Assembly (NCBI GenBank): GCA_030038395.1 | Contig: JASHOZ010000053.1 | Span: 1-64,000 of the forward strand | Source of the DNA: Nitrososphaerales archaeon | GTDB taxonomy: Archaea; Thermoproteota; Nitrososphaeria; Nitrososphaerales; Gagatemarchaeaceae | Direction: 5' to 3' | Length of the DNA: 64,000 nucleotides | Shown: positions 44,601 through 52,569 of the stretch, piece by piece | Layout: each line of letters begins with the position of its first letter | Numbering within the stretch: position 1 is the stretch's first letter | Position numbers and translations under genes: made by a program | The notes under the pieces: model-generated | The model's input: the letters and a program-made list of their open reading frames with translations, nothing else | Told to the model about the DNA's origin: nothing | Databases searched by the model: none

Positions 44601-45835
44601 CGGGGCCCCCTCCTGTAGTATTCGATTCCGTAATCCCTGAGCTCTTCGCCGCTTATCGACCACTCTTTCGACTTGTCGACGTCGAGCACGGCGACCCTGT
44701 CCATGCAGCCGAAGCAGGGGTCCATCCCGGTTAGGACGATCGGGACGTCCGCGAGAGTGTACCCCTTGAGCATCTCAGTCGCGGTGAGAATGTTAGCGAC
44801 GGTCGAGGCCCTCACCTTCACGCGCTCGGGCGAACTCCCCCCTTTCGACTTCACGTAGTAGAGCAGTTCCCCCCTGGGGGCCTCGACATGGAAGGTCGAC
44901 TCTCCTTGTGGCACGGCGCGGGGGACGCTAACCTTGTAGGGTCCAGGCGGGAGCTTCTCAAGAGCGGTCTTGACCACCCAGCACGACTCCCGTACTTCGT
45001 TCAGCCTCAACCTGAGGAGCGAAGCGATGTCGCCGTCCGTGCTGGTCTGCACCCGCGGCGGGACCTCGTCGTAGGCGGCATACGGGTCCTCTACCCGCAC
45101 GTCTCTGGCGATGCCGGTGCACCGCAGGAGGGGCCCGACAGGGCACAGCCTTCGGGCCGTCTCCTGTGTTATCCGCCCGACCCCCTTCGTGCGCACCGAC
45201 ATCGTCTCTTCGCTCTCGACCAGCCTCTCGTAGTAGTCCACGCGCTTCTCGATGTAGCCGAGGTCCGTCCTGATCCTGTCGGCGATGCCGTCGGGAAAGT
45301 CGACCCGGACGCCACCTATTGTCGAATAGGACTTGTGAATCCTGTTGCCTGTTATCGCCTCCTCCAGGTCGAGTATCTTCTCCCTGTCCTTCCACACCCA
45401 CATGAAGAGGGTGTCGAAGCCCGCCCAGTGGCCCACGAGCCCGAGCCAGAGCAGATGCGAGTGTATCCTCTCCAGCTCGGCAACTATCACCCTGATGTAG
45501 CGCGCGCGTCGTGGCACCTCGAACCCAGTCAGCCCCTCGACCGCGTGAGTGTAGCCTAGGCTGTGAGCGAAGCTGCAGATGCCGCAGATTCGCTCAAAGA
45601 GATACACGTTCTTAATCCAGGTCCTCTCCTGGGCGGCCCGCTCTATCCCCCTGTGGACGTAACCGATTCTCGGGATGACTTCGACTATCTTTTCGCCCTC
45701 CAGGACGAGCTTGAAGTACTCGGGCTCCTTCAGCGAGGGGTGTACGGGTCCGAACGGCATCACGCTCTCGGGAGAGTATTGGATCAGCCCCGCCCCCAGC
45801 TCCTTTCGTGGCGCTTGCCCGGGACTCTCACTCAA
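44597..45835 (-). CDS. Group 4 [NiFe]-hydrogenase large (catalytic) subunit, NuoD/HycE-like
   Basis: 412 residues. Unlike NuoD of complex I, both nickel-ligand motifs are intact: RICGICS (C84, C87) near the N-terminus and DPCFGCMDR (C375, C378) near the C-terminus. After Arg381 a 31-residue tail (VAVLDVDKSKEW...) corresponds to the tail removed from HycE by the HycI protease, and a HycI-type protease gene is in the same operon. Substrate: H+ and H2 at a NiFe(CN)2CO site. The TTG start is at 45835, overlapping nuoC. This is the key evidence that the operon encodes a hydrogenase. Confidence 0.95.
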   Translation of the reverse strand: MSESPGQAPRKELGAGLIQYSPESVMPFGPVHPSLKEPEYFKLVLEGEKIVEVIPRIGYVHRGIERAAQERTWIKNVYLFERICGICSFAHSLGYTHAVEGLTGFEVPRRARYIRVIVAELERIHSHLLWLGLVGHWAGFDTLFMWVWKDREKILDLEEAITGNRIHKSYSTIGGVRVDFPDGIADRIRTDLGYIEKRVDYYERLVESEETMSVRTKGVGRITQETARRLCPVGPLLRCTGIARDVRVEDPYAAYDEVPPRVQTSTDGDIASLLRLRLNEVRESCWVVKTALEKLPPGPYKVSVPRAVPQGESTFHVEAPRGELLYYVKSKGGSSPERVKVRASTVANILTATEMLKGYTLADVPIVLTGMDPCFGCMDRVAVLDVDKSKEWSISGEELRDYGIEYYRRGPR

Positions 45836-46286
45836 GCTCCATCATCTTCCTTATCTTCTCTGGGTCAGCCTCCTTCCTCAGTGGAGGGGGAGCCTCGGCC
45901 GGATAGGTGTCGGGGAGGAGGAGCTTCCGGCCCAAGTATGGGTTCCCCTCGAAGACGACCCCGAGCAGGTCCTGTATCTCTGCTTCGTAGAGCACGGCCG
46001 CCGGGAGAGCGGTACAGATGGAGTGAACCCTTGGGTCGGACTTGGGGACCGCCGTCCTTACCACGACGAACGACCGCTCGTACCAGAACTGATACAGGAC
46101 TTCTATCCTCTCCCCCGTGTCTAGGCCCGTGATGGTGCTAAGGTGGTACAGTCCGGGTAGCGACGCGACGGAGGTGCAGGCCTCGACCACCTTCTCTGGA
46201 GGGACGTTCACCTCTGTCGACTTCACGTGCGTGGTCAGCGTCCCCCCCAACCGGGCGGCGAGCGCGGCGAGCTCATCCTTGGACAC
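45828..46286 (-). CDS. NuoC-like structural subunit
   Basis: 152 residues, a peripheral-arm subunit that packs with the small and large subunits (NuoC, HycE N-terminal domain, EchD). VHSICTALPAAVLYEAEIQDLLGVVFEGNPYLGRKLLLPDTYP is the conserved core: the E-x-x-D-L-x-G pattern and the final PDxYP of the 30-kDa family. It overlaps the next gene (large subunit) by eight bases and the previous (small subunit) by fourteen. It is a separate polypeptide, rather than fused to the large subunit as in HycE and HyfG. Confidence 0.9.
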   Translation of the reverse strand: MSKDELAALAARLGGTLTTHVKSTEVNVPPEKVVEACTSVASLPGLYHLSTITGLDTGERIEVLYQFWYERSFVVVRTAVPKSDPRVHSICTALPAAVLYEAEIQDLLGVVFEGNPYLGRKLLLPDTYPAEAPPPLRKEADPEKIRKMMELE

Positions 46287-46743
46287 TTTGCACCTCTCCT
46301 TCGACTGGGTCGGGCGGCCCTCCTGTCACGAGTTTTAGGATGCCGAAGATTACGGCCTCCGGCCTGGGAGGGCAGCCCGGGATGTACAAGTCCACCGGGA
46401 CCACCGAGTCAATCCCTCGACCCGCGTTGTAGCACTCCTTGTAGACCCCGCCACCGAGCGCGCACGCGCCGATTGCGACCACTCGCCTCGGTTCAGGGAC
46501 CTGTTCGTAGATTGTCCTGAGCCTGTCTCTCATGAGCGGGTTGACCGTGCCCGTAACGAGCAGGACGTCCGCGTGCCTGGGACTAGGCACGAGCTCCACG
46601 CCCAGGCGCTCCGCGTCGTATCGCGGCGTCAGCGCCGCCAGTATCTCGATGTCGCACCCATTGCACGACGCCGCGTTAACGTGGAAGACCCAGATGGACC
46701 TCTTCCTGGCCCACTGAGTCAGGCTGAGCCTAAAACTCGCCAC
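46273..46743 (-). CDS. Group 4 hydrogenase small subunit, NuoB-like
   Basis: 156 residues. Cysteine motif SCNGCDIE (C27, C30) is the form found in energy-converting hydrogenases; NuoB of complex I instead has a tandem cysteine pair. Two further cysteines (GACALGGG and GCPPRPE) complete the proximal [4Fe-4S] site. It passes electrons between the NiFe site of the large subunit and the NuoI-like ferredoxin subunit. Start GTG 46743 overlaps nuoA by fourteen bases. Several small differences (ALGGGVYKECYNAGRG) agree with the hydrogenase rather than the quinone-reducing branch. Confidence 0.94.
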   Translation of the reverse strand: MASFRLSLTQWARKRSIWVFHVNAASCNGCDIEILAALTPRYDAERLGVELVPSPRHADVLLVTGTVNPLMRDRLRTIYEQVPEPRRVVAIGACALGGGVYKECYNAGRGIDSVVPVDLYIPGCPPRPEAVIFGILKLVTGGPPDPVEGEVQSVQG

Positions 46744-47074
46744 CCCCGGAGGTGATGAACCACCAGACGGTCACAGTCAGCACGCTCCCCCCTCCGATCA
46801 AGAAGAGGAGGGGATAGGTCGCCGAGGGCGCCTCGAAGGAGCCGGCAAGGATGAGCGCCAGGGCCTCGACCACCAGGAAGAGCGCTGCGAAGACGAAGAG
46901 GTTCGACTTGTACAGTCCGCGCGGAGGGATCGACGCCTCTCCTCCGGTGAACGGCTCATACTTTGGGCCCGTCCCCGACGAACGCTTTCCTAGCCGCCCG
47001 ACAAGGTAGAAGACCATGACGTCCGCGATGACGATGATGAGGGGACCGAGGACTGCGTCGGTCGCAGAAGTCAA
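46730..47074 (-). CDS. NuoA-like membrane subunit
   Basis: 114 residues, three hydrophobic helices. The region KYEPFTGGEASIPPRGLYKSNLFVFAALFLVVEALALILA corresponds to the NuoA pattern (Y-E-x-G..., then F-x-x-x-x-L-F-x-x-x-E), including the conserved acidic residue in the second helix. NuoA is a hallmark of complex I and of Fpo-type enzymes and is not a standard subunit of Ech, Mbh or Hyf. Its presence beside a genuine NiFe site makes this operon unusual. Overlaps nuoB and the protease gene by small amounts. Confidence 0.85.
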   Translation of the reverse strand: MTSATDAVLGPLIIVIADVMVFYLVGRLGKRSSGTGPKYEPFTGGEASIPPRGLYKSNLFVFAALFLVVEALALILAGSFEAPSATYPLLFLIGGGSVLTVTVWWFITSGGGEF

Positions 47075-47571
47075 ACTCCGGCCTCCACAGCGTCCACGAT
47101 CATTGCGACGAGCCGCTCCTTCGACATCCTGACGACCTCAGACAGGCGCTCCCCCACTTCCACGGACTCGGGCTGAACGCCGATGATGTAGGTGTCTCCG
47201 GCGTTGCTCGCGACTCCTGGGACTAGCCGCAGTGGTATGTTGTGTGTTGCGAAGAACCCGTATTTCGTCTCGCTCAGGCGGGCCAGGACTATCGCTCCGG
47301 GCTCCCGTCGCGCCTCGACGGCGTCGATGAGTACGACCCTTTCTCCCTTCGATGCCGCCGCGGAGACCTCGAGTTCGGGGTTTGCAGACTGAGGATGCAC
47401 CTTCACCCCACGGCTCCTCCCCCGAAGTCGTCTCCGCAAGGACTCGGCGACGTGGAGGCCTACTGCGTCGTCGCCCCTCAGCGGGTTACCTACGCCGAAC
47501 ACGTGAACCGTCTTCCCCCCGCCCTTCATGCAGTCAGCGATTCCCGCCGCGAGTTCGTCGCTTTGGTTCAT
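47071..47571 (-). CDS. hycI: Hydrogenase maturation endopeptidase (HycI type)
   Basis: 166 residues, M52 family. It removes the C-terminal tail of the hydrogenase large subunit after nickel is inserted. Motifs: VFGVGNPLRGDDAVGLHVAE (first metal/acid residue), VVLIDAVEA (second) and FFATHNIPL (His), the three expected nickel-sensing residues. The genome's HycE-like large subunit has a cleavable tail of the right size, two genes downstream in the operon context, so this is its likely substrate. The stop overlaps nuoA by four bases and hypA lies 16 bases upstream. Confidence 0.95.
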   Translation of the reverse strand: MNQSDELAAGIADCMKGGGKTVHVFGVGNPLRGDDAVGLHVAESLRRRLRGRSRGVKVHPQSANPELEVSAAASKGERVVLIDAVEARREPGAIVLARLSETKYGFFATHNIPLRLVPGVASNAGDTYIIGVQPESVEVGERLSEVVRMSKERLVAMIVDAVEAGV

Positions 47572-47587
47572 GGTCGCGCCCTCGCAG

Positions 47588-47941
47588 CTACTCGATCTCC
47601 GAGATTCTCACTTCTAGACCTTCGGCGACCTTGAGGGAGGCGCCGCACTTCGGGCAGATGAATGCAGGGTCGATTCTGTGTTCGTGGCCGTGGACCGGAA
47701 GCCTTCCGGAGAAGCCGCACTTTTCGCACATGACCGAACCCCGTGCAAACCGGACCGAAAGCCTCGAGCCTTCTGCTCTCGTCCCTTTCGCGAGGATTTC
47801 GTATGCGACTCCGAGTGACTCGCGCGTCAGGCCCAGCAGCTCCCCCACCTCCACCTTCACTCTCTTCACTCGGCCAGCTCTCTCCTTCGTCTCGTCCAAG
47901 ACTGACTGGAGGATCCTGTCCGCGTACACGTACTCGTGCAA
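47588..47941 (-). CDS. hypA: Hydrogenase nickel-insertion chaperone HypA
   Basis: 117 residues. The N-terminal MHEYV has the conserved His2 nickel ligand, and two zinc CxxC motifs (CEKC and CPKC) are in the C-terminal half. It delivers nickel to the large subunit with HypB. It is first in the operon; a TATA-like CTAAATAG (47964-47971) is about 27 bases upstream of the ATG, so the operon is probably transcribed leaderlessly from here. HypB, D, E and F are not in the window. Confidence 0.95.
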   Translation of the reverse strand: MHEYVYADRILQSVLDETKERAGRVKRVKVEVGELLGLTRESLGVAYEILAKGTRAEGSRLSVRFARGSVMCEKCGFSGRLPVHGHEHRIDPAFICPKCGASLKVAEGLEVRISEIE

Positions 47942-48146
47942 GCCGTCCAGAGTCCGAAGGTGCGCTATTTAGCGTGCGGGTTGACGCTTCGCGCGAGACG
48001 CGCCCCCGATCCAACGCGTCCCAACGGCGGGGCTGGACAGAGCGAATGGATCTCATTCCTCATCAAATTTTCCGCGGCTTCTGACCATGTTTAAGAGCGT
48101 CGGACGTTTCCTAGTTCTGAGAATCGTCTACCCCGAGCCGCCCCCC

Positions 48147-48700
48147 TCAGGGAAGTCTGCGGCCGAACCCCACCGCGAGTGCAGGCCCTCCTCTCCGTCC
48201 ACGTGTCATACTCGCACTGCGAATCCCTCGCCAGGTCAGCGGCTCGATAGTCTTCGCCTTCTGCCGGTAGAGGCTGTACTCCTCTCGAACTGCTCATGCA
48301 TGAGTCGCTCCTCGACGCGGGCGCTGCCCCAGGTCATCAGGACCGTGAGCAGTATAACGCATAGGCTCCCTCGCGGCCCAAGAAGAAGCGACGAACCTGA
48401 GAGGCCGAGCAGGATGACGGTGTAGATTGGGTTGCGGGCCACCGACTGTGGGCCGTCGGCGACAAGAATGTGCCGCTCCTTCACGGGAGGCGTCCCGCTC
48501 CAATTGACTTCAAGGACACCTCTTGTCCAGATGGCGAAGCCCACCGAAGACGCCGTGACAGCGAGGCGAGTGAGGTTTACGAGAGATGGAGGAGTGAAAA
48601 TGAAGTCACTCGGCACCTCGCATTGCCCAGCCGCTAGAGCGGCATGGCCGACGGGACCAGGAAGGAGAGCGGGAAGCCGAGGGCCGCCCGGCAGCCACCT
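48147..48700 (-). pseudogene. Decayed isoprenylcysteine/phospholipid methyltransferase-like gene
   Basis: The minus-strand frame contains GPQSVARNPIYTVILLGLSGSSLLLG and RVEERLMHEQF, the GPY-x-x-VRHPIY and C-terminal E-E-x-L pattern of small membrane methyltransferases (ICMT/PEMT family). Immediately after HEQFE the frame runs into an Arg/Ser-rich tail, while a neighbouring frame continues EYSLYRQKAKTIEPLTW, the expected family C-terminus, to a stop at 48147-48149. One missing base near 48289 would join them. The N-terminal membrane segments are also poorly preserved. It may be a pseudogene or a sequencing indel. Confidence 0.55.
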
Positions 48701-49037
48701 TCGCATACTGGTCGCCTTGTCGTACACGATCGCTCTCAGCAAGTGCGCGCCCCCGTACCGGCCAAAGCAGCAGGAGGACGTCGGGGTGCTGGCACTGTGC
48801 CAGTTCCGACTGGTCGGGGTGTCTGTGGAATGAGACCGACTGACAGTCAACCGTGGTCTCGCCTGGCTAACGTGATAACCGGCTTCGTAGGGCCGGGCGC
48901 TAGCGCTTGGCGTCACGCGATCCGTATGGCTTGAGGCCGCCAAAGTCAGGCCGCCTACCATTCGGACGGCCCCGCCATCCCCGACCTCCTCAGGGGGGAG
49001 AGTCTAAGAAGGCGACTGGCCGAAGAGAGACCGCGTC

Positions 49038-51476
49038 TTGAGTCAGGGAAGCAAGAGGTCCAGCACGATAGACCAGTCGGTCGCCGACACGTTAGGGCAG
49101 CTCTCAGCTTCAGAGGAAGGCCTCTCCTCCTCCGAGGCAGCCCAGAGAATGGCGAAGCACGGACCGAACGAGATAGCTGAGAAGAGCAGGTCCAGGATTG
49201 TGGCACTCCTCAGCTACTTCTGGGGGCCCATTCCCGGGATGATCGAAGCCGCCGCCATCGTCTCCGCCGCAATCCAGCACTGGGACGACCTCGCGATCAT
49301 CGCTCTCCTTCTCGCCGTGAACGCAGCCGTAGGATTCTGGGAGGAGAACAAGGCGAACAATGAAATCGAACTCCTCAAGAAGAGGCTCGCTCCGCGTGCG
49401 ACGGCGCTACGAGACGGGAGGTGGGCGGACCTTCCAGCCAGGGACCTAGTCCCTGGCGACATAGTCCGCCTTCGCCTCGGCAACATCGTGCCGGCTGATG
49501 TGAAGCTTGTCGGGGGCGACTACGTTCTTGCGGACGAGTCCGCGCTCACGGGGGAGTCGCTGCCGGTCGAGAAGCACAGATCAGACGTCGCCTACTCCTC
49601 GTCAATCGTGAGGCAAGGCGAGATGGACGCCGTCGTGACAGCGACAGGCATGCATACATTCTTCGGCAAGACAGCGAAACTCGTCGAAGAAGCTCGAACG
49701 CAGAGCCACTTCCAGAGGGCCGTCGTAAAGATTGGCGACTATCTAATCGTGCTCGCGGCGGTACTCGTCACCATCACATCCCTTGTCGAGCTGTTCCGCG
49801 GCCAGAGCCCGCCGACGCTGCTGCAGTTCGGGCTGGTTCTTACGGTCGCGGCCATTCCCGCTGCCCTCCCGGCCGTCCTGTCGATCTCTATGGCGGTCGG
49901 CGCCGAAGGCCTGGCGAAGAAGGATGCGATAGTAAGCAAGCTCGTCGCGATCGAGGAGATGGCAGGGGTGGACGTGCTGTGCGCCGACAAGACCGGCACC
50001 ATCACCAAAAACGAACTCACAGTCGGCGAAGTGAAGACGCTCGGCGGGCATACAGAAGAGGAGGTCCTGAGCTCCGCCGCACTGGCTTCGAGAGAGGAGG
50101 ACAAGGACCCTATAGACGCCGCCATAATCGCGAGGTCCCGCGAGGCATCGACGGGCTCGGAGGTGGGGTTCGGTGTGATTTCGTTCACTCCCTTCGACCC
50201 TGTCTCGAAGCGTACGGAAGCGCTAGTCGCGTCGCCCGAAGGAAAGAGACTGCAAGTGAGCAAAGGAGCACCCCAGGCAGTCCTTTCGCTCGCCGGCTCG
50301 GATGCTGCAGTCGCCGGCGAAGTCAACGACACGGTCGAGCGCTTCGCTGAAAGGGGCTACCGCGCCTTGGGCGTGGCGAGGACGGACCCCCAGGGGAAGT
50401 GGTGCTATCTCGGACTGATCGCAATCTACGACCCGCCCAGAGAGGACTCTGCCAAGACCATAGCGTCAGCCGAGTCCATGGGAATTGACGTGAAGATGGT
50501 CACGGGAGACCACCGGGCGATCGCGGGAGAAGTGGCCTCGCTCGTGGGGTTGGGCACGAACATCGAATCCGCCTCCTCGGTGGTAGGACTGCCTGACAGC
50601 CAGGCCGAGGAAGCTGTCGAGAAGGCCGACGGATTCGCTGAGGTCTTCCCCGAGGACAAGTATCGGATCGTCGACTTGCTTCAGAAGAAGGGGCACATCG
50701 TGTGCATGACGGGCGACGGCGTCAACGACGCTCCCGCTCTAAAGAAAGCGGATGTCGGCATCGCGGTCTCAGGGTCGACGGACGCCGCGAGGTCAGCCGC
50801 GGCGGTAGTTCTCACTAGTCCCGGTCTGTCTGTAATCGTAGACGCCGTCTCGGAGAGCCGTAAGATCTTCCAACGAATGACGAACTACGCGATCTACAGA
50901 ATCAACGAGACGATCAGGGTGCTGCTCTTCGTGACGCTCGCAATCCTCGTGTTCCAATTCTACCCGGTGACCGCGCTGATGATCGTTCTGCTTGCCCTAC
51001 TGAATGACTTGCCTGTGATGACCATAGCCTACGACAACGTCCGCTACTCGCCCAAACCGGAAAGGTGGAACATGAGGACCCTTCTGAGCGTGGCGACCTT
51101 CCTAGGGACGCTCGGAGTCATCGAGACCTTCGGGATGCTATACATAGGGCTCGACGTGCTGCACCTGAATCACGACGTCCTGCAGTCCTTCATCTACCTG
51201 AAGCTCTCGGTCGCAGGGCACCTCGCCCTCCTCATGGCGAGGACCAAAGGACACTTCTGGTCGATTCGGCCGGCCAAGCCTCTGCTCCTGGCGGTAATCC
51301 TGACACAGCTCGCGGCCACTCTTATCACCGTATACGGGATTCTGTTGCCGGCTATGGGGTGGGAGCTTGCGGGCATCGTTTGGGCATACGCCATCGTCTG
51401 CTTCTTCATAATCGACCTCCTGAAGGTCAGATTCTACGGCCTACTCGACCACGAAGGCGTCATCTTCCACCGGTGA
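49038..51476 (+). CDS. P-type (type IIIA) plasma-membrane H+-transporting ATPase
   Basis: 812 residues with the family architecture: an actuator domain with the TGES loop (ALTGESLPVEK), the phosphorylation motif DKTGTITKNEL, the nucleotide-binding domain, the TGDGVNDAPALKKADVGIAV hinge and about ten membrane helices. The PEGL-equivalent segment is AIPAALPAVLS, as in proton-pumping type IIIA rather than Ca2+ or Na+ pumps. Exports protons using ATP. Homologues are known from acidophilic archaea. Start TTG 49038, about 31 bases after a TCTAAGAAGG patch. Confidence 0.95.
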   Translation: MSQGSKRSSTIDQSVADTLGQLSASEEGLSSSEAAQRMAKHGPNEIAEKSRSRIVALLSYFWGPIPGMIEAAAIVSAAIQHWDDLAIIALLLAVNAAVGFWEENKANNEIELLKKRLAPRATALRDGRWADLPARDLVPGDIVRLRLGNIVPADVKLVGGDYVLADESALTGESLPVEKHRSDVAYSSSIVRQGEMDAVVTATGMHTFFGKTAKLVEEARTQSHFQRAVVKIGDYLIVLAAVLVTITSLVELFRGQSPPTLLQFGLVLTVAAIPAALPAVLSISMAVGAEGLAKKDAIVSKLVAIEEMAGVDVLCADKTGTITKNELTVGEVKTLGGHTEEEVLSSAALASREEDKDPIDAAIIARSREASTGSEVGFGVISFTPFDPVSKRTEALVASPEGKRLQVSKGAPQAVLSLAGSDAAVAGEVNDTVERFAERGYRALGVARTDPQGKWCYLGLIAIYDPPREDSAKTIASAESMGIDVKMVTGDHRAIAGEVASLVGLGTNIESASSVVGLPDSQAEEAVEKADGFAEVFPEDKYRIVDLLQKKGHIVCMTGDGVNDAPALKKADVGIAVSGSTDAARSAAAVVLTSPGLSVIVDAVSESRKIFQRMTNYAIYRINETIRVLLFVTLAILVFQFYPVTALMIVLLALLNDLPVMTIAYDNVRYSPKPERWNMRTLLSVATFLGTLGVIETFGMLYIGLDVLHLNHDVLQSFIYLKLSVAGHLALLMARTKGHFWSIRPAKPLLLAVILTQLAATLITVYGILLPAMGWELAGIVWAYAIVCFFIIDLLKVRFYGLLDHEGVIFHR

Positions 51477-51533
51477 GTCCCGACGCCGCCGACGAACGAC
51501 CGTGAAAGGCCCTTCAGTGTGCGACAGAGGATG

Positions 51534-51631
51534 TGGGGTCGGTGGGATTTGAACCCACGATCGCCAGCGCCCCAGGTTCCCCGTGAAGTGCGTTCACTCT
51601 GGTATGCTGGACCAAGCTACACTACGACCCC
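51534..51631 (-). tRNA. tRNA-Pro (anticodon GGG) with a non-canonical 22-nt intron in the anticodon stem
   Basis: The minus strand gives acceptor GGGGTCG/CGACCCC with discriminator A, D-arm GTGT...GCAT, and T-arm GTGGG-TTCAAAT-CCCAC. Fitting the anticodon arm requires stem CCAG+C / GCTGG around loop C-T-GGG-G-C. A 22-nt insert (AGTGAACGCACTTCACGGGGAA) then splits the stem between positions 30 and 31; it forms its own GTGAA/TTCAC hairpin. No contiguous reading gives a proper 5-bp stem with purine 37. The intron boundary may shift by a base or two. Introns before position 32 occur in some archaea. Confidence 0.82.
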
Positions 51632-51798
51632 ATCGGTAAGGGCCGGAGTCCGTACGCGGTTTAAAGCTTAGGAAGCTCGCGAGGCGAGTCTTCCAGCGGG
51701 CGCGCCCCCGCGGCCCCTCCTCCGACGTGGAACGGTCGGAGAGGAGCCGGCCTTCTGGTGGGGTCCTTGACTCGCCGGGAGCTGCATCTCGACGTTGG

Positions 51799-52569
51799 TC
51801 ATGGCGGCGCAAGCCTCAGCGCCTCGATAATCTTCGCGTACGTGAAGTCCGACTCGTCGTCCTTGTATTGCGCGAGAAGCCTCAAGAGGGGCGAAACGTC
51901 GCGGACGCCGATGGCGCGCCTCAGGCGCGGCGAGATCCTCCCACCGATGAGGAGATACTGGGTGGCGGCAGTTACGTTCCTAGGTCTTCGGTTCGTCCCG
52001 GCGGACTCGAAGTCGAGGACCCATGGGACCCCTTCGGCTATGACGACGTGCTTCCGCAGGTTGCTCAGTTGACCGTGGTCCACCCCCATGATGTCCAGCT
52101 TCCGGCACTGGTTGAGGATGGAGTGGAGGACGGCTCTTACGGTATCTCGCGCCCCCGTCCCTCTGACAGTACGGAGCCAGTCGTCGAGCTCCGTGTAACG
52201 CAGCAGTTTCATGAGAATCGCGTCCTTCGTGTGGCCATACACGGGGGGACCCACCCCCACCTTGTTAGCGAGGACGCAGACTCTCGCCTCTTCGTCCATC
52301 GACGGCCTGTTCGCGTCGGTCCGCCTGATCTTCAGGGCTCTAGTCTCGCCTCCCGCTCGCGCAGCGACTACCACGCCCACGGTTCCAAGGCCTAGGATGC
52401 CCAGCCTCCCCAACTTCGCGTGCCCCTCGAAGATTACCTCTTCGACCCCTAGGCTCCGGAGCTGCCTGACCCTGGACCTCGCGGCGGTGAGGGAGACCCT
52501 TGGGTAGGTCAGCACGTTGATGTAAGGCGTCGTAGTGAGCTGGTCAAGCGTCGCGGCTTCCGAAGGCAT
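51799..52569 (-). CDS. RIO/Bud32-like atypical protein kinase
   Basis: About 256 residues. A kinase N-lobe with a loop GLGTVGVVVAAR and a lysine in TRALKIRRTD, a possible Glu helix (MDEEARVCVLANKVGV), and a C-lobe catalytic loop reading DHGQLSNLRKHVVI, then VLDFESAG in place of DFG. This resembles small atypical kinases (RIO, Bud32-like) rather than eukaryotic-type kinases. The start could be the ATG at 52569 or an in-frame one at 52593; both overlap cca. Given the tRNA neighbours (cca, thpR, tRNA-Pro) an RNA-processing role is possible but unshown. Confidence 0.75.
   Translation of the reverse strand: MPSEAATLDQLTTTPYINVLTYPRVSLTAARSRVRQLRSLGVEEVIFEGHAKLGRLGILGLGTVGVVVAARAGGETRALKIRRTDANRPSMDEEARVCVLANKVGVGPPVYGHTKDAILMKLLRYTELDDWLRTVRGTGARDTVRAVLHSILNQCRKLDIMGVDHGQLSNLRKHVVIAEGVPWVLDFESAGTNRRPRNVTAATQYLLIGGRISPRLRRAIGVRDVSPLLRLLAQYKDDESDFTYAKIIEALRLAPP

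Noticed and set aside
39263-47074. Calling the nuo-like operon a respiratory complex I or a sulfur-reducing Mbs enzyme
   Set aside because: Both CxxC nickel-ligand pairs, a cleavable C-terminal tail, a HycI-type protease, HypA and HypC are present; complex I and Mbs lack the ligands and do not need these maturation genes.
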